NCBI RefSeq assembly: GCF_012911865.1
Contig: NZ_JAAXYH010000015.1
Location: 1 to 64,000 of the forward strand
From: Shewanella salipaludis
GTDB lineage: Bacteria > Pseudomonadota > Gammaproteobacteria > Enterobacterales > Shewanellaceae
Direction of reading: 5' to 3'
DNA: 64,000 bases
Part shown: piece after piece, positions 45,243 through 55,985 of the stretch
Layout: each line of letters begins with the position of its first letter
Position numbering within the stretch: the first letter of the stretch is position 1
The notes under the pieces: generated by a model
Told to the model about the DNA's origin: nothing
Database searches by the model: none
Seen by the model: the letters and a program-made list of their open reading frames with translations, nothing else
Translations under genes and position numbers: made by a program

Positions 45243-45971
45243 ATGCAGATTAATCACACCCGCAATGGCGTTATCGCACTCTGTCAGGACACCCCGACCA
45301 CACTGGCACGGGACTGGTTCAGCGTCGATTACTGGCGGGCGAAAAATGCCGTGGTAGGTTCCTCCAAGGGCAGATACACCACCTGGTTCGTACAGGCAGA
45401 CGCACAGGCAGAGCGTCCGCACTGGGTGCTGCGTCATTACTGGCGCGGCGGTCTGATGGAGAAAATCAGCCGGGACGCCTACTTCTATACCGGCCTGAGC
45501 AACACCCGCGCCATGGCCGAACTCGCCTTGCTGGATATTCTCTATCGCGAGGGCTTCTCAGTGCCCAAGCCCATAGCGGCCAACATAGAGCGCCACGGCT
45601 TATGCTATCGCGCCGATATCATCATAGAGAGGGTTGCCGGTGCCGAAGATCTGGTCGCCAGATTGTCCAAGACGCAGATGAGCGACTCGGAATGGCAGCG
45701 ACTCGGCGCCAAGCTGGCCCAGTTTCACCGCCGCGGTGTGTACCATGCGGATCTCAATGCCAAGAATATCCTGATCACAGCCACAGACTTCTACCTCATA
45801 GACTTCGACCGCGGCGAGCTGCGCTCCCCCTCGAAAGGCTGGCAACGGGCCAACCTGCAGCGCCTGCTGCGCTCCTTCAATAAAGAAAAATCAAAATGTC
45901 CTGCGCTGGCGTTCACCGAGGCGAACTGGCAACTGTTATTGGCCGGCTACAATTCAGCCTTAGCCGATTAA
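45243..45971 (+). CDS. kdkA: 3-deoxy-D-manno-octulosonate (Kdo) kinase KdkA
   Basis: A 242-aa lipopolysaccharide kinase that phosphorylates Kdo of the lipid A-Kdo precursor. The protein-kinase-like motifs are WVLRHYWRGG (ATP-binding lysine/arginine region, about 59-68), GVYHADLNAKNIL (catalytic HxDxxxxN loop, about 164-176) and LIDFDRG (metal-binding DFD, about 183-189). Use of KdkA usually goes with a monofunctional WaaA that adds one Kdo. Here waaA is the convergent neighbour, overlapping by 12 bases at the 3' ends, a consistent pairing. Confidence 0.94.
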   Translation: MQINHTRNGVIALCQDTPTTLARDWFSVDYWRAKNAVVGSSKGRYTTWFVQADAQAERPHWVLRHYWRGGLMEKISRDAYFYTGLSNTRAMAELALLDILYREGFSVPKPIAANIERHGLCYRADIIIERVAGAEDLVARLSKTQMSDSEWQRLGAKLAQFHRRGVYHADLNAKNILITATDFYLIDFDRGELRSPSKGWQRANLQRLLRSFNKEKSKCPALAFTEANWQLLLAGYNSALAD

Positions 45972-47219
45972 CGCTGCAACCAAGGCAAATTGCTTGTCCA
46001 GGGCGCCACGATTGTGGCTCACGACTTCCATGGCGGCCCGACTCGCCTGCTTCAGCGCACCGGGTTCGGCAAAATAAGCCTGCAATGCCTGCCCCAGTTC
46101 CTCCCCTGAGTCCACCAGCCTGAGGGCGCCGGCTGCATGCAAGAGACAGGTGATCTCGGCGAAGTCCCAATGGTTGGGGCCCATCAACACCGCCAGTCCC
46201 ATGGCGGCCGGTTCCAGCGGATTATGGCCGCCGTTGGCTATCAGGGTACCGCCGACGAAGGCCTGATCCGCCGCGCCGTACAGGCTAAGCAACTCCCCCA
46301 TGGTGTCGCCGAGCAACACCTGAGTCCCGGCGGTCATCTGCTGCCGACTGCGGCGGGTCAGTTCCAGGCCCATTTGCCGTATCTTCTCGGCGGCGGCCTC
46401 GAATTGCTCCGGATGACGCGGCACCAAGATCAGCAGGGCTTCCGGCCAGACTGACAACAAGTGTTTATGGGCGCTCAATACCGCCTCGAACTCCCCCGGA
46501 TGAACACTGCCGGCGACCCACACGGGCGCAGTTTGCCGGCCCCAGCTCTGTCGCCAGGCGAGTGCCCGGGCGCGTTGTTCCTCGGGGATCTGAATATCGA
46601 ATTTAACGCTGCCACAGACATGCAGCTTGCCGGCCGCCACGCCGAGCGCCTCGAAACGCTCCGCCTCGGCCCGGGTCTGCACCGCCAGCAGATCCAGTGT
46701 CTGCAACATGGGGCAGTTCAAACCCGGCCAACTTTGATACCTGCGTGCCGACTTGGCGGACAAGCGGCCATTGGCCAACATCAACTTGACCCCGGCCTTA
46801 GCGGCATGATGCAACAGATTCGGCCACAGCTCGGTTTCCATTATGATGCAATGCTTTGGCTGCAACTGCGTCAGGAATCGCCTGACACTCATGGGGAAAT
46901 CCAGCGGCAGATAGCAATGCTGCACTGCATCGCCAAAGGCCTTGAGCACCTCCGCCGAGCCCGTCGGACTTGTGGTGGTGACTGTGATATGCAGCCCGGG
47001 ATAAGCTGCCTGAATGCGGCGGATCAGGGGGATCGCCGCCAGGGTTTCCCCCATGGACACAGAATGCACCAGCAAGTCTGTCTTCTCGAGCCTATGGCAG
47101 CCGAAACGCTCCCCCCAGCGGCCACGATAGTCGGCACTCTTGAGGGCACGAAACGCCAGGTACAGGACAATCAGGGGCGACAGAAGATAGAGAAGCGCCG
47201 AATAAAGGATACGATGCAT
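45960..47219 (-). CDS. waaA: Kdo transferase WaaA (KdtA)
   Basis: A 419-aa inner-membrane-anchored GT30 enzyme that transfers Kdo from CMP-Kdo to lipid IVA. It has an N-terminal membrane anchor (ILYSALLYLLSPLIVLYLAF, about 4-23), RGRWGERFG, the acceptor base region HSVSMGETLAAIPL, IIMETELWPNLL (about 109-120), and the C-terminal VGGTLIANGGHNPLEPA donor site. Length is typical. The adjacent KdkA suggests the Haemophilus/Vibrio-like single-Kdo, phosphorylated core. It diverges from a TetR-type regulator. Confidence 0.96.
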   Translation of the reverse strand: MHRILYSALLYLLSPLIVLYLAFRALKSADYRGRWGERFGCHRLEKTDLLVHSVSMGETLAAIPLIRRIQAAYPGLHITVTTTSPTGSAEVLKAFGDAVQHCYLPLDFPMSVRRFLTQLQPKHCIIMETELWPNLLHHAAKAGVKLMLANGRLSAKSARRYQSWPGLNCPMLQTLDLLAVQTRAEAERFEALGVAAGKLHVCGSVKFDIQIPEEQRARALAWRQSWGRQTAPVWVAGSVHPGEFEAVLSAHKHLLSVWPEALLILVPRHPEQFEAAAEKIRQMGLELTRRSRQQMTAGTQVLLGDTMGELLSLYGAADQAFVGGTLIANGGHNPLEPAAMGLAVLMGPNHWDFAEITCLLHAAGALRLVDSGEELGQALQAYFAEPGALKQASRAAMEVVSHNRGALDKQFALVAALIG

Positions 47220-47347
47220 GGGATGGGCTGCTTAATTGGGTTTTGCCTGATGAATGGCCACAATGCTAACATAACCGCCAAATTAGGGATAATGTGCCGG
47301 CAACGACGGTAAATCCCCCGTCCCGCCGACACCTCAGTGGAAACAAG

Positions 47348-47986
47348 ATGAAAACCCGTGACAAGATAATCCATGCCAGCCTGGAGCTCTTCAACGAGCA
47401 CGGCGAGCGCAGCATCACCACAAATCACATAGCCGCTCATTTAGGCATAAGTCCGGGTAACCTCTATTATCACTTCCGTAATAAAGAAGACATAATCCGC
47501 TCCATTTTCAGCTTGTATGAGAGTCACTTGGAGTCTGGGTTCCAGCCCTATGAAGACGGGCCAGTGGATGTCGAATTGCTGATAGGCTATTTCGACGCCA
47601 TGTTCTATACCCTATGGCAATTCCGCTTCATGTACGCCAATCTGGCCGACATTCTCGCCAGGGATGAAGTGCTCAAACAGAGATACCTCAAGGCGCAGCA
47701 ACAAGTGTTGAGCCGTTCCAGCCATGTGCTGCATAAGCTGAAACAGGATGGCTTCCTGAATGTGGACGAGGACAAGATCACCCCTCTGGCCGATACCATA
47801 AAGATGCTGGTCAGCTTCTGGATAGGCTATCAGCTGACCCAGTCCAGCACGTCCAGCATCACCAAGGCCACCTTGTATGAAGGCGTGTTGAGGGTGCTGA
47901 TGATCTTCAAGGCCTATGCGACCCCGACCTCGGTCGATACTTTCAGCCGCCTGGAACAACATTATCTCGCCCTCGCCGACCAATGA
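47348..47986 (+). CDS. TetR-family transcriptional regulator (212 aa)
   Basis: The start at 47348 gives MKTRDKIIHASLELFNEHGERSITTNHIAAHLGISPGNLYYHFRNKEDII, a canonical TetR helix-turn-helix over residues 1-50. The longer frame from 47294 adds 18 residues without homology, and the intergenic waaA promoter must lie there. The C-terminal ligand domain (about 60-212) resembles regulators of fatty-acid or envelope genes, but the ligand is not predictable. It is followed by about 290 bases without a gene before kbl. It could regulate waaA or itself; no clear palindrome is seen. Confidence 0.88.
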   Translation: MKTRDKIIHASLELFNEHGERSITTNHIAAHLGISPGNLYYHFRNKEDIIRSIFSLYESHLESGFQPYEDGPVDVELLIGYFDAMFYTLWQFRFMYANLADILARDEVLKQRYLKAQQQVLSRSSHVLHKLKQDGFLNVDEDKITPLADTIKMLVSFWIGYQLTQSSTSSITKATLYEGVLRVLMIFKAYATPTSVDTFSRLEQHYLALADQ

Positions 47987-48275
47987 GCCCAGTGCGGATG
48001 CCACCCGGCATCCGGGCTTACAAAACCGTCAATAGCTTCTACAATCAGACTAGCCATGAGACGCAGCAACGGCGCTTTTCCCAGGTATTTGAGTGAGTGC
48101 GCCGCGTCGAATCGGGTTCGGCATAGATTAGTTTTTTAGATGCGAAAATCCCATTAGCCCTAGCCTGAATTATCCGGCCTGCGCCCTTGAAAAAAAGGCT
48201 GTAGGGCGATTGGGTTTAAGGTTAGAATGCCGCCACTCCCAAAACCAGAATAAAGTTTAACTAAGGAGATTCACG

Positions 48276-49469
48276 TTGGCCTCAACCTCATTCTACGACC
48301 AAATCAATCAACAGCTTGCCGAAGTCAAAGCGGAAGGCTTATACAAGAGCGAGCGAGTGATAGTTTCTCCTCAGCAGACTGCAATCCGGGTAAATGACAA
48401 GGAAGTAATCAACTTCTGCGCCAATAACTACCTGGGGTTGGCAAACCACCCTGAGCTGATCAAAGCGGCCCAGCAGGGCCTGGCGGATCATGGTTTCGGT
48501 ATGGCATCGGTACGCTTCATCTGCGGCACCCAGGACATACACAAACAACTCGAGGCCAGCCTGAGCGAATTCCTCGGCATGGAAGACACCATACTCTATT
48601 CTTCTTGCTTCGATGCCAATGCCGGCTTATTCGAGACCCTGCTCGACGGCGAAGACGCCATCATCTCGGACGCCTTGAACCATGCCTCCATCATAGATGG
48701 TGTACGCCTCTGTAAAGCCAAGCGTTTCCGCTACGCCAACAACGACTTGGCCGATCTCGAAACTCAGCTGATCGCCGCCAAGGCCGCCAACGCACGCAAC
48801 ATACTGATCGCCACCGACGGGGTATTCTCCATGGATGGGGTGATCGCCAACCTCAAGGGCATCTGCGATCTCGCGGACAAATACGGCGCCCTGGTGATGG
48901 TCGACGATTCCCACGCAGTCGGCTTCATAGGCCAGAATGGCCGCGGCACCCATGAGTATTGCGACGTCATGGGCAGAGTCGACATCATCACAGGCACCCT
49001 GGGCAAGGCACTGGGTGGCGCCTCGGGTGGTTTCACCGCGGCGAAGAAAGAAGTGGTCGACTGGTTGCGCCAGCGCTCACGCCCTTACCTGTTTTCCAAC
49101 TCCCTGGCCCCTTCCATAGTCACGGCCTCTATCCATGTGCTGGAGATGCTGAAATCCGGCCAGGCGCTGCGGGAAGCGGTATGGGAAAACAGTCGTTATT
49201 TCCGCGAGCAGATGTCGGCGGCCGGTTTCACCCTGGGCGGCGCGGATCACGCCATCATCCCTGTGATGATAGGCGATGCCAAGCTGGCCGGTGATTTCGC
49301 CAATCGCCTGCTGGAAGAGAATATCTATGTGATAGGTTTCTCCTTCCCTGTGGTCCCCAAGGGCCAGGCACGCATCCGTACCCAAATGTCGGCGGCACAC
49401 AGCCGTGACCAGTTAGATAAAGCAATCTCTGCCTTTACCCGCATAGGCAAAGACATGGGCATTATTTAG
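48276..49469 (+). CDS. kbl: 2-amino-3-ketobutyrate coenzyme A ligase (glycine C-acetyltransferase)
   Basis: A 397-aa PLP-dependent alpha-oxoamine synthase that cleaves 2-amino-3-ketobutyrate with CoA to glycine and acetyl-CoA, the second step of threonine catabolism. It starts at TTG 48276, where AAGGAGA lies 7 bases upstream. [18 protein letters not shown] (about 208-225) and the PLP lysine in [14 protein letters not shown] (about 239-252) are intact, as is the [14 protein letters not shown] region. It is 10 bases upstream of tdh, forming the standard kbl-tdh operon. The 289 bases before it hold a possible promoter near 48190-48235 and no gene. Confidence 0.97.
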   Translation: MASTSFYDQINQQLAEVKAEGLYKSERVIVSPQQTAIRVNDKEVINFCANNYLGLANHPELIKAAQQGLADHGFGMASVRFICGTQDIHKQLEASLSEFLGMEDTILYSSCFDANAGLFETLLDGEDAIISDALNHASIIDGVRLCKAKRFRYANNDLADLETQLIAAKAANARNILIATDGVFSMDGVIANLKGICDLADKYGALVMVDDSHAVGFIGQNGRGTHEYCDVMGRVDIITGTLGKALGGASGGFTAAKKEVVDWLRQRSRPYLFSNSLAPSIVTASIHVLEMLKSGQALREAVWENSRYFREQMSAAGFTLGGADHAIIPVMIGDAKLAGDFANRLLEENIYVIGFSFPVVPKGQARIRTQMSAAHSRDQLDKAISAFTRIGKDMGII

Positions 49470-49479
49470 GACACACAAG

Positions 49480-50505
49480 ATGAAAGCTCTCAGTAAGTTA
49501 AAAGCCGAAGAAGGCATTTGGATGGTCGATGCGCCCAAGCCGGAAATGGGTCACAACGATCTGCTGATCAAGATTAAGAAGACCGCCATCTGCGGCACCG
49601 ACGTGCATATCTACAACTGGGATCAGTGGTCACAGAACACTATCCCAGTCCCCATGGTCGTGGGTCATGAATATGTCGGCGAAGTGGTCGGCATAGGCCA
49701 GGAAGTGCGTGGTTTCACCATAGGCGACCGCGTATCGGGTGAGGGCCACATCACCTGTGGCCATTGCCGCAACTGCCGTGGAGGCCGCACCCATCTATGC
49801 CGCAACACCTCGGGTGTCGGCGTAAACCGCGATGGCGCCTTCGCCGAATACTTGGTGATCCCGGCGTTCAACGCCTTCAAGATCCCGGATGATATCAGCG
49901 ACGAGCTGGCCTCCATCTTCGACCCCTTCGGTAATGCAGTGCATACCGCCCTGTCGTTCGACTTGGTGGGTGAAGACGTGCTGATCACGGGTGCAGGTCC
50001 CATAGGCATAATGGCGGCGGCCGTGTGTCGTCATGTCGGTGCCCGTCACGTGGTGATCACGGATGTGAACGAATACCGCCTGGAGCTGGCCCGCAAGATG
50101 GGGGCTACCCGAGCCGTCAATGTGGCCAAGGAGAACCTCAAGGAGGTGATGCAGGAACTCGGCATGACCGAAGGCTTCGACGTTGGCCTGGAAATGTCCG
50201 GCGTACCGGCCGCCTTCCACTCTATGCTGGATACCATGACCCACGGCGGCAAGATCGCCATGCTGGGGATCCCTGGCGGCGAGATGGCGATCGACTGGAG
50301 CAAGGTGATCTTCAAGGGACTGGTCATCAAGGGGATTTATGGCCGCGAGATGTTTGAGACCTGGTACAAGATGGCGAGCCTCATCCAATCGGGTCTGGAC
50401 CTCTCCCCCATAATCACACATCACTTCAGTGTCGACGACTTCCAGCAAGGCTTCGATGCCATGCGCTCGGGACAATCGGGCAAGGTCATACTCAGCTGGG
50501 ACTAA
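49480..50505 (+). CDS. tdh: L-threonine 3-dehydrogenase
   Basis: A 341-aa zinc-dependent medium-chain dehydrogenase that oxidises threonine to 2-amino-3-ketobutyrate with NAD+. Seen are the catalytic zinc site ([13 protein letters not shown] near 38-50, GHE near 63-65), the structural zinc cysteines [15 protein letters not shown] (about 93-107), and the NAD-binding [14 protein letters not shown] (about 169-182). Length equals E. coli Tdh. It acts with Kbl, encoded just upstream, and is followed by a hairpin (50537-50562) before glpE. Confidence 0.98.
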   Translation: MKALSKLKAEEGIWMVDAPKPEMGHNDLLIKIKKTAICGTDVHIYNWDQWSQNTIPVPMVVGHEYVGEVVGIGQEVRGFTIGDRVSGEGHITCGHCRNCRGGRTHLCRNTSGVGVNRDGAFAEYLVIPAFNAFKIPDDISDELASIFDPFGNAVHTALSFDLVGEDVLITGAGPIGIMAAAVCRHVGARHVVITDVNEYRLELARKMGATRAVNVAKENLKEVMQELGMTEGFDVGLEMSGVPAAFHSMLDTMTHGGKIAMLGIPGGEMAIDWSKVIFKGLVIKGIYGREMFETWYKMASLIQSGLDLSPIITHHFSVDDFQQGFDAMRSGQSGKVILSWD

Positions 50506-50536
50506 GCCAGCTTCTGTTACCCTAAAGCAAATCCTC

Positions 50537-50562
50537 AAGGGGCTGTACACTCACAGCCCCTT
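50537..50562 (+). terminator. Hairpin after tdh, possible terminator
   Basis: AAGGGGCTGT - ACACTC - ACAGCCCCTT, a perfect 10-bp stem 31 bases after the tdh stop. It is followed only by GTTG rather than a T run, so it may attenuate or stabilise the mRNA end rather than act as a full terminator. Confidence 0.55.
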
Positions 50563-50602
50563 GTTGCACACTAACCCTATCGAATTTGTCATAGGTTTTA
50601 TT

Positions 50603-50911
50603 ATGTCCGCCTTCACACACCTGAGCATCAATCAGCTCATCCAGATGCATGAGTCCCAGCCTGAGCTGCAAATAGTCGATATCCGCGATCCCGCCAGCTT
50701 CGAGGCCGGTCATATTCAGGGGGCGACGCACCTGAACAATGAAAATCTGGCGCATTTCATCGCCGATGCGGATATGGATAAGCCCCTGGTGGTGGTCTGC
50801 TATCACGGCATGAGCAGCCAGAATGCCGCCCAATATCTGCATGAACAAGGCTTCGATCAGGTTTACAGCCTGGATGGCGGCTACAGCGCCTGGCATGAGG
50901 CCCATGCATGA
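50603..50911 (+). CDS. glpE: Thiosulfate sulfurtransferase GlpE
   Basis: A single rhodanese domain of 102 aa. The active-site cysteine lies in [14 protein letters not shown] (about 60-73), matching the CYHG loop of E. coli GlpE. It transfers sulfane sulfur from thiosulfate to acceptors such as cyanide or thioredoxin. The start at 50603 ([12 protein letters not shown]) aligns with GlpE; a frame open further upstream to 50429 overlaps tdh and is spurious. It overlaps glpG by 4 bases (ATGA). Confidence 0.95.
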   Translation: MSAFTHLSINQLIQMHESQPELQIVDIRDPASFEAGHIQGATHLNNENLAHFIADADMDKPLVVVCYHGMSSQNAAQYLHEQGFDQVYSLDGGYSAWHEAHA

Positions 50912-51747
50912 CAGAAATAGGCCGACTCCCCAACAGCAGAGCCGCTCAGGCATTTGTCGATTACCTCAAGGGGTTGGATATCGACTGTCGAGTGGTGCCG
51001 TTGGAACGGGGTTTCGCCTTGATGGTCACCCAGGATAGCCAGCTGCAGCAAGCGCAACAAGAATTTGCCCACTTCATGGCCCACCCTTACGACAACAAAT
51101 ACCTGCAGGCCTCGTGGGACAATGGCGATACCCATACCAAGCTGGATTACGGTGCCCCGACCCTGCAGCTCGTCAGCCAATTCATCACGGGCTCGGGTCC
51201 TGTCACCCTGGTCATCTTCTGCGCCTGCGTGCTGATCTTTGCCGCCATGAATCTGGGCCTGGCCGAAGAGGTATTCAATGCCCTGTCTTTCTTCGGCGCC
51301 GTGCCCGAGGCCGATTTTGGCCAGTTCTGGCGCCTGTTCACCCCTAGCCTGCTGCATTTCTCCGCCATGCATATCATCTTCAACTTGCTCTGGTGGTGGT
51401 ACCTTGGGGGCAAGATAGAGACCCGGCTCGGCAGCAAACCTTTACTCATACTCTTGCTGGTGGCCGGCACCCTGCCCAACCTGGCACAATTCTATGTCGG
51501 CGGCCCCTATTTCGGCGGCTTATCCGGCGTCGTCTACGCTCTGGTGGGTTATACCTGGATCTTGGGTCAGAGGAGGCCAGATGCCGGCATAGGGTTGCCA
51601 CCCGCCTACATGGGCTTCATGCTGTTGTGGCTGGCACTGGGCTTTACCGACATATTCGGCCTGGCAATCGCCAATGGCGCCCATATCGCCGGCTTGCTGA
51701 TCGGCCTGGCTCAAGGCCTGCTGGACAGCAGCAGACGCCCGGCTTGA
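50908..51747 (+). CDS. glpG: Rhomboid intramembrane serine protease GlpG
   Basis: A 279-aa rhomboid protease. An N-terminal cytoplasmic domain (about 1-80) precedes six membrane helices. The catalytic pair is visible: Ser in [10 protein letters not shown] (about 205) and His in NGAHIAGLL (about 253), with [15 protein letters not shown] (oxyanion-side His/Asn) near 150. It is translationally coupled to glpE as in E. coli, but the glpR repressor is absent here. It is not a rhombosortase, so it is not the expected processing enzyme for the ExeM tail. Confidence 0.96.
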   Translation: MTEIGRLPNSRAAQAFVDYLKGLDIDCRVVPLERGFALMVTQDSQLQQAQQEFAHFMAHPYDNKYLQASWDNGDTHTKLDYGAPTLQLVSQFITGSGPVTLVIFCACVLIFAAMNLGLAEEVFNALSFFGAVPEADFGQFWRLFTPSLLHFSAMHIIFNLLWWWYLGGKIETRLGSKPLLILLLVAGTLPNLAQFYVGGPYFGGLSGVVYALVGYTWILGQRRPDAGIGLPPAYMGFMLLWLALGFTDIFGLAIANGAHIAGLLIGLAQGLLDSSRRPA

Positions 51748-51774
51748 GCCGTCTGCTGCCCGGCTGATACCCGG

Positions 51775-52428
51775 CTATGCCATGGCCAACACCTTGGCTA
51801 CCAGCTTTTCTATCCCTGAATGCGCCTCGGCGATGGAACCCGCCAACATATATGCCGGCGTACTCACCACCTTATTGACTTCATCGACCACTATCTCATG
51901 CACGTTGGCATTCTGGTGCTCGCCGCCCATCAGGGTAAAGGCCTCGGCCGTGTCCCTATCCGTGCCTATGGTGCCCTTGGCCCCATGACCGTACAGCAAG
52001 GGGATCATCACGGGCGAGATACAGATGAAACCTACGGGTTTCTTGCTCAACACGAACTCGCTGATGAAGGCGGCAACATCCGGGTTGATGCTGCATTCAC
52101 TGCCATTGGTGGCGAAGTTGCATAGGTTCTTCGCCGCACCGAAGCCACCCGGGAGGATCAAGGCATCGAATTGAGTCACATCCAGGCTATTACAATCCTT
52201 AATCTCACCCCTGGCTATGCGTGCGGATTCCACCAGCACATTTCTCACGGCGCCTGACTCCACCTGTCCCGTAAGGTGATTAACCACATGCAGCTGCTCC
52301 ATGTCGGGAGCAAAACACTGGTAATCCGCACCCGCCTTGGACAGAGACAGCAGGGTCAATACTGACTCATGGATCTCTGAGCCGTCGAATACGCCACATC
52401 CACTGAGAAGAACTGCGATGTTTGTCAT
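51775..52428 (-). CDS. elbB: ElbB, DJ-1/PfpI-superfamily glyoxalase-like protein
   Basis: A 217-aa class I glutamine amidotransferase-like protein of the ElbB type. AVLLSGCGVFDGSEIHE (about 5-21) is the family signature; LILPGGFGAAKNLCNFA (about 90-106) and the nucleophile region GFICISPVMIPLLYG (about 133-147, Cys 136) are intact. In E. coli ElbB (YhbL) has been linked to isoprenoid production and has glyoxalase activity. It is convergent with glpG with 27 bases between, and divergent from polA. Confidence 0.95.
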   Translation of the reverse strand: MTNIAVLLSGCGVFDGSEIHESVLTLLSLSKAGADYQCFAPDMEQLHVVNHLTGQVESGAVRNVLVESARIARGEIKDCNSLDVTQFDALILPGGFGAAKNLCNFATNGSECSINPDVAAFISEFVLSKKPVGFICISPVMIPLLYGHGAKGTIGTDRDTAEAFTLMGGEHQNANVHEIVVDEVNKVVSTPAYMLAGSIAEAHSGIEKLVAKVLAMA

Positions 52429-52719
52429 TAAAAATTCCCTCTTATGCCATTAAGGTTTAACAAATGGGTTACAAATGTGTTGATCTGATTAAAATTCATG
52501 CTAAGTTAGTCCCTCGAATCTAGCAAGTGCTGCAAAATAAGCCAGGATTTATCCTCTTTAGTACCAAGGAAGAAAAAAATCCACATACAAGGAAGATATT
52601 TATAAATCAATGACTCATCACACAAAATAAAAAAAACAATTATAAATCAACGTTATAAATTTGGTTTTACCTGTCGTAAATAAAACCCTCATTCTTTGTT
52701 GACTTTTTCACTCACAGAC

Positions 52720-52728
52720 TTATCCACA
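52720..52728 (+). promoter_or_regulatory. Perfect DnaA box upstream of polA
   Basis: TTATCCACA at 52720-52728 is the strict consensus DnaA-ATP box, 87 bases before the polA ATG and close to a TTGACT (52699-52704) that may be a -35 element. The 385-base intergenic region (52429-52814) is otherwise AT-rich, with a repeated TTATAAATCAA (near 52600 and 52640), and contains no gene. Confidence 0.65.
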
Positions 52729-52814
52729 GGCTGGGAGCTATTTTGCCGTGGCCGAAACCCAACGTCTGTGGCATGCTAGCCCACCTCAGACCAATGCAAA
52801 ACGAATACTGACTT

Positions 52815-55577
52815 ATGCCGACAATTGCCAATAACCCACTCGTGCTGGTGGACGGTTCTTCTTATCTCTACCGTGCCTATTATGCGCCACCTCACCTGAC
52901 AAATTCGAAGGGCGAAGCCACTGGGGCAGTCTATGGCGTGGTCAACATGCTCCGCAGCCTGCTCAACCGTTATCACCCTAGTCATATCGCAGTGGTATTC
53001 GATGCCAAGGGCAAGACCTTTCGCAACGACATGTACAGTGAATATAAGGCACATCGCCCCGCCATGCCCGACGATCTGCGTTCGCAAATCGAGCCATTGC
53101 ATCGCATCATCAAGGCGCTGGGATTACCCCTGGTATGCGTTCCCGGCGTCGAAGCCGACGATGTCATAGGCACCCTGGCCCGCAGTGCCAGCGCCGAGGG
53201 ACGGGCGACCCTGATCAGCACGGGCGACAAGGACATGGCGCAGCTCGTCGATACCAATGTCACACTGATCAATACCATGACAGATACCATAATGGGGCCC
53301 GAGGAAGTACAAACCAAGTTCGGTGTCGGACCGGATCTCATCATAGATCTGTTGGCGCTGATGGGGGATAAGGCAGACAATATCCCGGGGCTTCCCGGTG
53401 TGGGCGAGAAAACCGCACTGGCCATGCTCAATGGTGCAGGCAGTGTCAGTAAGTTGTTGGCCGAGCCGGACAAGGTGGCCGAGATGGGTTTCAGGGGCGC
53501 CAAGACAATGCCCACAAAAATCAAAGACAACGCCGAGATGCTCAAGTTGTCCTATGAGCTTGCGACCATAAAGACGGATGTCGAACTCGAACTGGATTGG
53601 CATGAGTTAACAGTGCAGCCGGCGGACAGGGATGAGCTGATCAAGTCCTATGGTGAGATGGAGTTCAAGCGTTGGTTAGCCGAAGTGCTGGACAACAAGG
53701 CGGACACCAAGACCCAGGCAGCAGACGCTGCCACGGCGGAAAGCCCAACCCCTACTGTCGCCATAGACACTCAGTACGACACCCTGCTGACGGAAGAAGA
53801 GCTGGATGCCTGGTTGGCCAAATTGCAGCAGGCCGAGCTGGTCGCCGTCGACACAGAAACCACCAGCCTGAATTACATGGAGGCCGAACTGGTCGGCTTG
53901 TCTTTTGCCATCGAAGCAGGCAAAGCCGCCTATCTGCCTTTGGGTCATGATTATCCCGATGCTCCGGCACAACTGGACAGGAGCCTGGCGCTGGAAAAAT
54001 TACGCCCCTTCCTGGAAAATCCCGGGATGAAGAAAGTCGGCCAAAACATCAAGTACGACATGAGCATACTGGCCAACGCCGGGATAGCACTGCAAGGCGT
54101 AGCGTTCGATACCATGTTGGAATCTTATGTGTTCAATTCGGTCGCCTCGCGCCACGATATGGATGGCCTGGCACTCAAGTACCTGGGTCATAAGAACATC
54201 GGCTTCGAAGACATTGCCGGCAAGGGGGCCAAACAACTGACCTTCAACCAGATCCCACTGGAGACGGCGGCGCCTTATGCGGCCGAAGATGCGGACATCA
54301 CCCTGAGGCTGCATCAGCACCTATGGCCGCGGCTGGCAAAAGAGCCGGAACTGGCCTACGTTTTCAGCGAACTCGAGCTGCCACTGGTCAGCATACTGTC
54401 CGACATAGAAAGACGCGGCGTATTGATCGACAGCATGTTGCTCGGACAACAGAGCGGCGAGTTGGCGCGCAAGATAGATGAGCTGGAACAAAAAGCCTAC
54501 GAGATAGCCGGCGAGAGCTTCAACTTAGGCTCACCCAAACAGTTGCAGGCACTGTTTTTCGACAAGCTGGGTTATCCCGTGCTCAAGAAGACCCCTAAGG
54601 GGGCACCCTCGACGGCGGAAGAGGTGCTGGTCGAGCTGGCGCTGGACTATCCCTTGCCCAAGATCATTCTCGAGCACCGCAGCCTGTCGAAGCTCAAGAG
54701 TACTTATACAGATAAACTGCCACTGATGGTCAATGCCAAGACGGGCCGGGTGCATACCAGCTACCACCAGGCCAATGCCGCCACCGGCCGTTTATCCTCC
54801 AGCGATCCCAACCTGCAGAACATTCCCATCCGCACCGAGGAAGGCCGCCGCATACGTCAGGCCTTCATAGCCCCGGCAGGCAAAGTCATACTCGCCGCGG
54901 ATTACTCGCAGATTGAGCTGCGCATCATGGCACATCTGTCACAGGATGCCGGGCTGCTCAGCGCCTTCGCCGCGGGCAAAGACATCCACAGGGCCACGGC
55001 CGCGGAAGTCTTCGGGGTAGATTTCGATTCGGTCACCACAGAACAGCGCCGTCGCGCCAAGGCGGTCAACTTCGGCCTCATCTATGGCATGTCGGCGTTT
55101 GGCCTGGCACGCCAGCTCGATATTCCCCGCAACGAAGCCCAGAGCTATATAGATACTTACTTCGCCCGTTATCCTGGGGTGCTCAAGTATATGGAAGAAA
55201 CCCGGGCGAGCGCCGCCGAATTGGGCTATGTGTCGACCCTGTTCGGTCGCCGGCTCTACCTCCCCGAGATCCGGGATCGCAATGCCATGCGCCGTCAGGC
55301 CGCCGAACGCGCGGCGATCAACGCCCCCATGCAAGGCACGGCCGCCGATATCATCAAGAAAGCCATGATCTTGATTGCCGATTGGATATCTCAGGATACC
55401 CAGGGCGAGATCGCCATGATAATGCAGGTACACGATGAACTTGTGTTCGAGGTCGATGCGGACAAGGCCGATGAGATTAAACTCAAAGTGTGCGAACTGA
55501 TGGCAAGAGCCACCAACTTGGACGTGGAGTTGCTGGCCGAGGCAGGTACGGGCAACAATTGGGACGAGGCACACTAG
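52815..55577 (+). CDS. polA: DNA polymerase I
   Basis: A 920-aa three-domain polymerase for Okazaki-fragment maturation and repair. The 5' nuclease domain (1-290) has [14 protein letters not shown] and [18 protein letters not shown]. The 3'-5' exonuclease domain (about 330-510) retains the acidic AVDTETTSL and the [10 protein letters not shown] motif, so proofreading should be active. The polymerase domain has motif A DYSQIELR (about 695), motif [17 protein letters not shown] (about 745) and motif [10 protein letters not shown] (about 872). Length is close to E. coli Pol I (928 aa). Followed by Spot 42 RNA, as in enterobacteria. Confidence 0.99.
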   Translation: MPTIANNPLVLVDGSSYLYRAYYAPPHLTNSKGEATGAVYGVVNMLRSLLNRYHPSHIAVVFDAKGKTFRNDMYSEYKAHRPAMPDDLRSQIEPLHRIIKALGLPLVCVPGVEADDVIGTLARSASAEGRATLISTGDKDMAQLVDTNVTLINTMTDTIMGPEEVQTKFGVGPDLIIDLLALMGDKADNIPGLPGVGEKTALAMLNGAGSVSKLLAEPDKVAEMGFRGAKTMPTKIKDNAEMLKLSYELATIKTDVELELDWHELTVQPADRDELIKSYGEMEFKRWLAEVLDNKADTKTQAADAATAESPTPTVAIDTQYDTLLTEEELDAWLAKLQQAELVAVDTETTSLNYMEAELVGLSFAIEAGKAAYLPLGHDYPDAPAQLDRSLALEKLRPFLENPGMKKVGQNIKYDMSILANAGIALQGVAFDTMLESYVFNSVASRHDMDGLALKYLGHKNIGFEDIAGKGAKQLTFNQIPLETAAPYAAEDADITLRLHQHLWPRLAKEPELAYVFSELELPLVSILSDIERRGVLIDSMLLGQQSGELARKIDELEQKAYEIAGESFNLGSPKQLQALFFDKLGYPVLKKTPKGAPSTAEEVLVELALDYPLPKIILEHRSLSKLKSTYTDKLPLMVNAKTGRVHTSYHQANAATGRLSSSDPNLQNIPIRTEEGRRIRQAFIAPAGKVILAADYSQIELRIMAHLSQDAGLLSAFAAGKDIHRATAAEVFGVDFDSVTTEQRRRAKAVNFGLIYGMSAFGLARQLDIPRNEAQSYIDTYFARYPGVLKYMEETRASAAELGYVSTLFGRRLYLPEIRDRNAMRRQAAERAAINAPMQGTAADIIKKAMILIADWISQDTQGEIAMIMQVHDELVFEVDADKADEIKLKVCELMARATNLDVELLAEAGTGNNWDEAH

Positions 55578-55815
55578 TTCCCAACCGCACCGGCCAGGAC
55601 AGTACAAAAACTCGCCAAACAGCCCTCGAGAGATCAGTTTTGAGGGCTAAGGTACTTAAAAGCGCCATTTCCCATGCAGAATAGGCCCTTAGCTGAAAGT
55701 TTTAGATCAAAAGCAGGCGATTTTTGCCGCATCTTTTGAGAGGAAATTCACACTATTGTCGTTTTTTATGAAAAACAGTTTTTCATATTGTGATAAATGG
55801 GGTATTATTCTCGGC

Positions 55816-55921
55816 GTAGGGTACAGAGGTTAAGATGTTCTATCTTTCAAACCTTTATTTCACTTGATAGTGAGTAAGCCAAATTCTGGCGCCCCAGCAA
55901 GTATTTGCTGGGGCTTTTTTT
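55816..55921 (+). ncRNA. spf: Spot 42 RNA
   Basis: The first 35 bases (GTAGGGTACAGAGGTTAAGATG then TTCTATCTTTCAA) are nearly identical to E. coli Spot 42, and the 3' end is a strong terminator: GCCCCAGCAA (55891-55900), loop, TTGCTGGGGC (55905-55914), T7. Predicted length is about 106 nt. The promoter has TATTAT at 55803-55808 and a TGTGA half-site of a CRP box at 55789-55793, in line with the known cAMP-CRP repression of spf. Position between polA and yihA is conserved. It represses secondary-carbon metabolism genes with Hfq. Confidence 0.96.
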
Positions 55922-55985
55922 ATGCCCAAAATAATTTTTAGAGTAATTACTTTAATTGTGCCGGAACTTTAGGTATGCTGTCTGT

